Shown here piece by piece: positions 58,201-64,000 of a DNA stretch of 64,000 bases. Source of the stretch: Girardinichthys multiradiatus (lineage: Eukaryota > Chordata > Actinopteri > Cyprinodontiformes > Goodeidae); NCBI RefSeq assembly GCF_021462225.1, contig NC_061795.1, positions 5,983,501-6,047,500 on the forward strand, in the 5' to 3' direction. A program made the translations under genes and the position numbers. The notes below the pieces were generated by a model. The model searched no databases. It saw nothing but the letters and a program-made list of their open reading frames with translations, and was not told the origin of the DNA. Every line of letters begins with the position of its first letter. The first letter of the stretch is position 1.

Positions 58201-61011
58201 AGAAGGTTCTTGTTAAATGTTGTTTCAATGTTATGGCAAAAAGTGCAACAGGAAAACCCAATTCTATATTCAGAATATTTGATCTGTAGCAAAATTTCAT
58301 GAGGTTTAATGCTCTTCCCACAGAGTCTGAGAATGAAAAATATTTCTGCAAGGGTAACATTGCATATGGAACAAAGAGTCAGAAAGGGCTGTCAGTAAAA
58401 CTATCAAAACATCCGTCCATCCATCTTCTAAACCCACTTCTTCCATACAGGGTTGCGAGGGAGCTGATGCCTATCTCCAGCGTTCTACTTGTTATCCTAA
58501 AGTTTGAAATGAAACTTGAATATATGAAATGAAAGTCTGCATATCTTAAACAAAACACAATTGGAGATCACGAAGAAAGGACGATAATCTTTACATCTAT
58601 AGCTACATGCGTGTGACTGCAGGAGAGCAATACACCGGACTCACCAAGGAGCCAAGCTGCAGCAATGCTAAATGTTGCATAATAATAATAATAATAATAG
58701 TAATTAATAATAATAATAATAATAATAATAATGTTGCATCTTCTTTTTCACAAAGTTCTCAACAATGACTTTCTGTATTTCTGCTGGTATGGGGAGTTAT
58801 TACATGAAGTTGTTCAATATGAGCAGCAACAGTGTTATGCAAACCATATTAACATTCAATAATAAAAAAAAAAGACTTATTTCCAATTACCATTTAAATG
58901 AAGATATCTTAAATACAACTTTCTATCCACGGTGTACATTCTAGGGTTATACAAACACAGGATTCAGGCTTCCCACATAACCCAGCCTAGTTCCAGCACC
59001 TCACAGTTAGTCGACACATCCTCTAAATCCACCAGGCTGCTACCTGGTTCTAGTTCCCGCACAAAACAAACAAACAAACAAAAAAAAAAACACTGCAGGC
59101 CCTCCCTCCCAATATTTCCATAGGTCATCCCCACACCACCAGTAGGAAGAAACAGGGACATGTCTACTGACCTAAAGGACATAAACAAGGGGGGGAAACA
59201 AGACCTATGAGGAAAAATAAACTAAACACAAGGAATATAAATAAACCTGGTTGAACAGAAAGTAAACAAACTCAAACCTAACAGACAGATCCTGACAGGT
59301 CCCCATACCTTTTCGTCCCCAGTCAACCAAGATCCAGAGACTGTAACTTTCTTGGTGAGGTCAGATTCCATTTCATTTTATGTTTTCAAACTTCAATTGA
59401 AAATATTCAGACTTCAGTTCTATATATTCCAAAATGTTATTCAGCACATTCTGTTGGACTAATTTAGACTTTATTCTATTTATTCAAGTTTAATATTTAA
59501 ACTTTCTTTTCATTAGACACTAATTTCAACTTCTAGGGTACCTATATAAGGTGCTGAGAAAAAGTGTTTGCCCTCTTGAATATTTGTTTACTTTTCTCTA
59601 CCACTCCTAAATATTTCAGATTTTTTTTAAATATTAATACCCGACAAAGATAATCTTCATAAATACAAAATGCAATTTTTAACGTTGATTTTATTTATTA
59701 AATCTAAATGTCATGATATGTTATTACAGTTCATGTTTAGATTCATCACTCCACCCTTGTGTTTGAATTACTTTCTTGGATTCCTGTGTTATATGAGTTC
59801 CTTCTATTTCCTTATAATTATGGTTCCTCCCTGTTTATGTTCCTCAGTTCGTTTCATAAATAACTCTTTAACTCATCATGTGGCTCCCTCGCCCTGCTCT
59901 GCACCTTGGTCCAGCACAACTCCAGCAAACCCTGACCCAAAAGCTATCCAAATCAACCTTAACACATGTAAAAAATAATTACATTCTAAACCTTCTAAAC
60001 CTATAAACAAACTGGCTTTGACTCTTTAACACTTCTTTGTAGAATTGTTTTCAGTCGGCAACATCTGAGGAGTTTCAAGATGGGACAACCTGTGTTAGGT
60101 CATGCCACAGGTTCTTAAGAAAAGAAACTATTTTTTAAAAAGATATCCCTTACACATTATCTCTCTATCTTTTGGGATATTGACTAACAAAGGATCTTAA
60201 GCCTAAAAAACTTAGAAATGATCATTTTTAGCCTAACTGTATTCAAGTGAGCCCAACATTATTCATATACCTAGCAGATTTAGGTTTATACTAATCTTTT
60301 ATTTTAATTCTTGTGTTTGGAAGCAATATAGATGTTTTCAAATGGCCCGACCAGAGTCCAGACTTTGGAAGTATCTATGGAAGTATCTAGAGATTAGGGA
60401 GATGGTAAGGAGGCTGTCCAACCTTAAAGACCTGGAGCTCATTGCCAAAGATAGATTATCCAAATACGAGTGGAAAGGAGGAAAAGCTGCTCTGAAGAAT
60501 TTTGTACACAACCATTTTAACATGCCATTTTTAAAATAAAATGCACATAAAAACTAAACTTTTTTTTAAATTGATGCTTGTTTTTTGATATTATTTTAAG
60601 AGATGCCTGTCTCATTTCCTATTCGTAGCAAAAATGGAAATGAAAATAAATATTAATCTAAATCTGCGTGTTAATCGTGATAAATGTTGGCCATGGTGTC
60701 ATTCACTAAGACAGTGTTTAGTACATAAAATCAAATTGAACTGTAATATTCCTCATCATCAGTAGGTATCACATAAGCTGATGCTTAAATTTGTTTAAAT
60801 TAGTTAAAAAGAAACAGCCTTTAATACAATTATTATTTTGCAGCTATCCAAGTCCACCCTTCAGAAGTCCACAGCCGTAATGAAGGTGTTTGACTTTAAT
60901 CGCTTTACCAAACATGAGATCATCGGTGAGCTCAGAGTACAGCTCTGCAACATCGACTGGAACCATGTCATCGAGGAGTGGCAAGACCTTGCAAAGCCTG
61001 CCAAGTTTGAG
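46131..61011 (+). CDS. syt8: Synaptotagmin, synaptotagmin-8-like (partial, C2A half)
   Basis: Five plus-strand exons join in phase to 223 codons of a synaptotagmin, a vesicle or plasma-membrane protein with two C2 domains that acts in SNARE-driven fusion. Visible are a 24-residue luminal N-terminus with an Asn-Ala-Ser glycosylation site, then [13 protein letters not shown] and a hydrophobic TM segment followed by a cysteine/basic stop ([19 protein letters not shown]), a linker with LVQPD, and C2A with [61 protein letters not shown] and RFxxHExxGELRxxL favour SYT8 over SYT1/2/5. Of five C2A calcium ligands the first three are Asp, the fourth is Asn and the fifth Glu. C2B is not found before the right edge. 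Start: ATG at 46131 in good context; an upstream in-frame ATG is possible. Naming as syt8 is inference. Confidence 0.82.
46204..47295. other. Synaptotagmin intron 1, left part
   Basis: No recognised element; short open stretches here have no family signature. Confidence 0.35.
47302..48551 (+). mobile_element. Tc1-like transposon, family A relative (decayed), plus strand
   Basis: Left end TACACTGCTCTAAAAATTAA and right end complementary (TTTTTTGAGCAGTGA), as in the element at 5973-7494 but more changed. The body has transposase traces in plus orientation, for example GTGGTGCATGATAATGTCCGGCC in place of the catalytic block and GACATCTTGTTTAGGTCC at the end. Limits within a few bases. Confidence 0.75.
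48787..48950 (+). CDS. syt8: Synaptotagmin coding exon 2 (TM segment)
   Basis: Acceptor TTATGTTCTGCAG, donor [19 protein letters not shown], about 24 hydrophobic residues, then a cysteine cluster (likely palmitoylated) and basic residues. Confidence 0.85.
49437..49902. mobile_element. Solo LTR-like insertion in the Tc1 copy
   Basis: TGTCATAATG at the left and GATCATGACA at the right, so the ends are TG...CA and short inverted repeats. Flanked by CAGCC (49432-49436) and CAGTC (49903-49907), a 5-base target duplication with one change. The host Tc1 sequence reads on across it. Confidence 0.65.
49990..50289 (-). pseudogene. Tc1-like transposase pseudogene (family B)
   Basis: The minus strand reads [20 protein letters not shown] (the KHGGGSxMxWG block of Tc1 transposases), then [24 protein letters not shown] and [14 protein letters not shown] deletion has removed the part with the second catalytic Asp. 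Inactive. Confidence 0.75.
50654..51910. mobile_element. hAT-type non-autonomous element in the Tc1 copy
   Basis: The left end TAGTAATGGAAC and the complement of the right end (CAGTGATGTGAC) match at 9 of 12 bases, the CAGTG-type end of hAT elements. The eight bases on each side, TTCTATTC and TTCTCTAC, match at six. The 1257-base body has no transposase frame. Confidence 0.6.
52663..53519. mobile_element. Possible LTR-like repeat
   Basis: Starts TGTCAACTTG and ends AACGTGACA, like the two solo LTRs in this window, and has an A-rich body with repeated AACACAAAA-type blocks. No target duplication was found at these ends, so the right limit may be wrong. Confidence 0.3.
53924..53972. repeat. 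Perfect 24-bp-arm palindrome (hairpin 1)
   Basis: Arms 53924-53947 and 53949-53972 are exact complements with one central base. The arm core is GATTCCAGTAATGGC. Confidence 0.93.
53970..54026. repeat. Perfect 24-bp-arm hairpin 2
   Basis: Arms 53970-53993 and 54003-54026 are exact complements around a 9-base loop; the arm core is ATTCTCACATCTAT. It overlaps hairpin 1 by three bases. Confidence 0.93.
54030..55130. other. Synaptotagmin intron 2, unassigned part
   Basis: AT-rich. Near 54650-54840 a block with CTGAATCAGATGAATGCCTC and CACCCCTGGTCTAAA resembles a common short fish repeat; not classified. Confidence 0.3.
55133..56724 (-). mobile_element. Tc1-like transposon, family D, copy 2 (intact)
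   Basis: 1592 bases between TA dinucleotides (55131-55132, 56725-56726). Inverted repeats of about 190 bases (55133-55319 and 56536-56724), the right arm missing about ten bases relative to the left. Carries a full-length transposase. Same orientation and nearly the same sequence as 35936-37544. Confidence 0.95.
55400..56404 (-). CDS. Tc1-like transposase, full length, 334 residues
   Basis: DDE transposase that cuts and pastes its own element at TA sites. The frame is uninterrupted. N-terminus: helix-turn-helix with [20 protein letters not shown] (24-43), a basic [10 protein letters not shown] linker, a second DNA-binding part to about residue 110. Catalytic residues: Asp148 in VLFSDESKF, Asp238 in [10 protein letters not shown], Glu273 in [12 protein letters not shown], with 34 residues between the last two (DD34E). 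Length is normal for Tc1 (about 340). It lies centrally in an element whose long terminal repeats are both present. All three catalytic residues are kept, so activity is possible but not shown. Confidence 0.95.
   Translation of the reverse strand: MGKTADLTAVQKATIDTLKQEGKTQKEISERIGCSQSAVSRHFSGKSVGRKKCGRKRRTTRRGDWTLRKIVEKGRFQTLGDLRKQWTESGVETSRATVHRRVQEMGYRCRIHQVKPLLNRKQRQKRLTWATEKQHWTVAQWSKVLFSDESKFCMSFGNQGARVWRKTGEKEMPKCQKSSVKYPQSVMVWGAVSAAGVGPLCFIKGRVNAASYQEILEHFMLPSAEKLYGDEDFIFQHDLAPAHSAKTTGKWFTDHGITVLNWPANSPDLNPIENLWDIVKRTLRDSRPNTLDELKAAIEASWASIRPQQCHRLIASMPRCIEAVISAKGFPTKY
56727..57388. other. Synaptotagmin intron 2, right part
   Basis: No recognised element or exon. Confidence 0.4.
57389..57484 (+). 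CDS. syt8: Synaptotagmin coding exon 3 (linker to C2A)
   Basis: Acceptor CCACTAATAG, donor [28 protein letters not shown] followed by [13 protein letters not shown], the first C2A strand. Separated from exon 2 by an 8.4-kb intron. Confidence 0.85.
58031..58198 (+). CDS. syt8: Synaptotagmin coding exon 4 (C2A)
   Basis: Acceptor TGTTTTACAG, donor CAG/GTAGAA. 56 codons with [33 protein letters not shown] and [13 protein letters not shown]. Confidence 0.93.
58410..58490 (+). repeat. Short dispersed repeat (synaptotagmin intron 4)
   Basis: CCATCCATCTTCTAAACCCA followed by GTTGCGAGGGAGCTGATGCC, related to the block at 22668-22800. Confidence 0.5.
58679..58733. repeat. (AAT)n microsatellite
   Basis: About 18 AAT units with one interruption, flanked on both sides by ATGTTGCAT. 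Confidence 0.9.
59532..60125. mobile_element. Possible Tc1-like remnant (synaptotagmin intron 4)
   Basis: GTGCTGAGAAAAAGTGTTTG followed by CCCTCTTGAA resembles a fish Tc1-like terminal sequence, and TTAGGTCATGCCACAGGTTC near 60095 an internal block. Strongly decayed; limits uncertain. Confidence 0.35.
60844..61011 (+). CDS. syt8: Synaptotagmin coding exon 5 (end of C2A)
   Basis: Acceptor ATTATTTTGCAG, donor GAG/GTGTCA (not a strong donor). 56 codons including [19 protein letters not shown] and HVIEEWQDL. Confidence 0.9.
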
Positions 61012-61136
61012 GTGTCATTTTCGTACTGTTTTTTTCTAAAAGCTCTACAGGTGCCATTAAGGTAAAAGTGGAATGTTTTCTTTATTGTGTATTGAAATTT
61101 GTTATAACACAGGAGCTTGATTGGCTTCTTACAGTA

Positions 61137-61352
61137 AGAAGGTCCTGGGTTCAATCATAGTAAATGGACTTCCCTTGTATAACACTGCTGTAGTCATACC
61201 CAACCTCCTAAAGCATTTCTGCACTTCAGTTGGCAAGCTGCACTCACAATGCTCATACATTCACACACCAATATGCAGATCTGTAGACAATTTGGGATTA
61301 AGTGCCTTGCCCAAGGCCCAGGCTGGACTTGAGCTCATTACCGTTTGATTAC
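61137..61352 (+). repeat. Dispersed fish repeat after synaptotagmin exon 5
   Basis: Contains AAATGGACTTCCCTTGTATA, CATTCACACACCAATATG and TTAAGTGCCTTGCCCAAGG, blocks of a very common fish repeat that normally begins AATGGACT. Confidence 0.6.
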
Positions 61353-61417
61353 CAGATGACTATTTCCTCTTTTGAATGGAGTCTTTTAGTGTGGAGTTTA
61401 CAGTTTATCTGTCCATA

Positions 61418-61811
<394 letters not shown>

Positions 61812-62057
61812 ATAGAAGAATAGTATAGGACTTTGCTTTGTTAAAACAGAGCCACTTATGAAACACCTAAAACAAAGGTAAGCTAATATTGATCATTATA
61901 AATGCTGATGGCAGGAAGGACTTGTTTCTACGTTGAGTCCTGCACTGAGGTGGTACCAGTCTATGACTGAAGGTGCTCTCCCTACTCTATGCCGTGGTCT
62001 CAGTGCCAAAATAAAGACTATTGCACACACAGCGGTGGCTACTTCCTTGTTAATTTT

Positions 62058-62415
62058 GGCACTGATATTGCACGCCACACCCTATGTGATATACTTGAAA
62101 ACTTTGGCTTGACTCAAAATGTTAATTAGCTGACATAGATAGGGGAACTGCGCCATCTACCTTTAAAAAAGAGAAGAAAAAAGGCAGGGTAGTCACTAGC
62201 CTCTCCAATGCTATCGCCAGCCTCTTCAAAGCTAACACAAGTGAGTACTTGCCTTCTCATTTGCTGGGGCCAGCCGCTCAGTTACCAGTGCCAGCCTATC
62301 GTTAATCAGATCAGTAGCCCGTTGGGTATGCAATAGTCTTCATTGTGGCACTGATACCGCGCCATACCTATGTGACACACTTAAAAATTTTGGCTTGACT
62401 CAACATGTTAAATAG
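62058..62415 (+). repeat. Diverged direct duplication, unit about 289 bp
   Basis: The block 62058-62129 (GGCACTGATATTGCACGCC ... TTTGGCTTGACTCAAAATG) recurs at 62347-62415 with substitutions and small gaps. No gene is seen here. Confidence 0.6.
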
Positions 62416-62962
62416 TCCCCCTAACACATAGGAACCTATGTATTATGGACTTAATCATCTGTAAGAGTCTGAACATTTCCAAGGTCTTTGTGGCTGATGT
62501 TACCCTATCTGGCTACTTTTTTGTTATCCTTGAAAGTGTCATTTCCATCAACCCAGTTAGACAAAGAGATATTATAAGTAAATGTTTTTTAAGGACAATT
62601 CAACTGAAACATTTAATTGAATTTACTATTCCATTTCCACTTCATCCTGTGACTCCATGGATGAGCTGCTAGATAACTTCCTTTCTAAAATTCAGACATC
62701 ATTGACTCCATTTCTGCCATAAAGGTAAAGGTTGTCTCTTGTAAGAAGAAATCTGCATGGTGAAATGATCCATAAGTGAGAAGTGAGAAACGAGAGTGTC
62801 AAAAAGCTGAATAGAGGTGGCGAAAGACTGGACTCCAGGTTCACTGTGACATCTATAGAGAGACTTCACATGTTTTATTTACAACCAAAAATATGCAAGT
62901 GAAGCTTTTTTTTTTTTTTTTTTTTACTGAAATCATCAAAAAAAAGGAGGCCTGCAATTAAT

Positions 62963-63720
62963 TTGCTAACTTCAGCAGCGGTGCCCCCCAGGGGTGTGTT
63001 CTCTCTCCCACTCCTCTTGTCCCTCTACACAAATGACTGCACCTTAGCGGACTTGCCTGTAAAACTCTTGAAGTTTGCAGATGACACCACTGTTATTGGA
63101 CTGTTCCAGGACAGTGATGAGTCTGCATACAGACAGGAGGTGGATCGTCTGGTACACTGGTGTGGTCAGAACCACCTGGAACTTAACCCACTCAAGATAG
63201 TAGAGATGATGGTGGACTTTAAGAGAACACCACCCCCACATACCCCCCTCACCATCCTCAGCAACACTGTGTCTGCTGTGGACCAGTTCCGGTTCCTAGG
63301 AACCACCATTTCTCGAAACCTGAGATGGTCCTCACACGTAGACAATGTTCAGAAGAAGACCCAGCAGAGACTGTACTTCCTGAGGCAACTCAAGAAGTTC
63401 AACCTTCCACAGGAGCTGCTGGTCATCTTCTGCACTGCCATCATTCAGTCTGTCCTGTCTTCGTCCATCTCAGTGTGGTTTGGCTCATCCTCCAAACAGG
63501 ACAGGTCCAGACTGCAATGAACAATCAGGTCTGCAGAGAGAATCATCAGGGCTGACCTTCCCTCTATCCAGGACTTATATAGGTCTAGAGTCAGGACACG
63601 GTAGACTAAAATCTCTGCAGACCCCACACACCCTGCACACAAACTGTTTAGGCTTTTACCATCAGGTGGCGCTACAGAGTGCTGTCTGCTAAAACCAGCC
63701 ATCACAGAGACACTTTCTTC
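62963..63720 (+). pseudogene. L2/Rex1-type LINE reverse transcriptase, C-terminal part
   Basis: Begins at a degenerate VPPRGVFSLPLLLSLYTND (PQGxVLSPxLFxLYT block), then VKLLKFADDTTVIGLF with the FADD active site, NHLELNPLKIVEMMVDF, FRFLGTTISRNLRWSSHV, QQRLYFLRQLKKFNLPQELL and SVLSSSISVWFG. A stop at 63518-63520 and a further stop at 63602-63604 precede the end. The N-terminal half and endonuclease are missing. It sits downstream of the synaptotagmin C2A exons, presumably in an intron. Confidence 0.82.
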
Positions 63721-63827
63721 CCCCAGGCTGTTTCTCTGATGAAAACCTGACAGTCAGAGTTCCAGAGCAAGACCAAGCATACTTGGACTGATCTCACATT
63801 ATAATCTATTGTAAAGTCAATTGTGTA

Positions 63828-64000
63828 TATACGGTGCATTGCGAAAGTACTCAGCCTCCTTGAACTGGTCAACGTCTTGCCACATTTCAGGCTTCAAACA
63901 TAAAGATGTAAAATTCTAATTTTTTGTGAAGAATCAACAACAAGTAAGACACAATCGTGAAGTGGAATGAAATTTATTGGATTTGTCAAACTTTTTTAAC
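63828..64000. mobile_element. Tc1-like repeat cut by the window edge
   Basis: Starts TACGGTGCATTGCGAAAGTA after a TA and continues with CACATTTCAGGCTTCAAACA and TCGTGAAGTGGAATGAAATT, the terminal region of a widespread fish Tc1-like element. The rest lies outside. Confidence 0.7.

Overview
The window is nuclear DNA from a ray-finned (teleost) fish. Support for this is the set of interspersed repeats (several Tc1-like families, a Rex3/RTE-type LINE with a CGAA-type tail, Rex1/L2-type LINE remains, a pogo-derived short element), the AT-rich introns with long microsatellites, and two split vertebrate genes whose exons can be followed by reading frame and splice phase. The species cannot be fixed from the sequence; no bacterial, phage or CRISPR content is seen.

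Layout. (1) About 1.0-1.7 kb, minus strand: two exons of a sensory/retinal-type membrane guanylyl cyclase (signal peptide and start of the extracellular domain); the rest would lie left of the window. (2) 0.7-10.3 kb: repeats, including a 206-bp direct repeat at both sides of the cyclase exons, an LTR-like segment, an inverted-repeat element with a nested Tc1 copy, and LINE fragments. (3) 11,357-33,291, plus strand: the complete dld gene for mitochondrial dihydrolipoamide dehydrogenase (E3), 14 coding exons, 508 codons, all splice phases agreeing. Its introns hold a Rex3/RTE insertion with a 9-bp target duplication, a degenerate Rex1-type LINE, a pogo-derived element, L2-type LINE pieces and a Tc1 fragment. 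(4) 33.3-46.1 kb: dld 3' UTR, then non-coding DNA with Tc1 copies and a terminal-inverted-repeat element containing a solo LTR. (5) 46,131-61,011, plus strand: the first five coding exons of a synaptotagmin, most like synaptotagmin-8 (luminal/TM segment, linker, C2A); C2B would lie beyond the right edge. Its large introns contain a Tc1 element broken by a solo LTR and a hAT-type insertion, an intact Tc1-like transposase gene, two adjacent perfect hairpins and a 390-bp tetranucleotide array. (6) 62.9-64.0 kb: an L2/Rex1-type reverse transcriptase remnant and the edge of another Tc1-like repeat.

The three host genes do not form a pathway. E3 is the housekeeping flavoprotein of the 2-oxoacid dehydrogenase complexes and glycine cleavage; the cyclase makes cGMP; the synaptotagmin acts in vesicle traffic. 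I see no new multi-gene system. The most unusual signals are structural: the twin perfect hairpins, the layered insertions that give a relative order of transposition, the near-identical Tc1 pair flanking the synaptotagmin 5' exons, and partial loss of calcium ligands in the synaptotagmin C2A domain.
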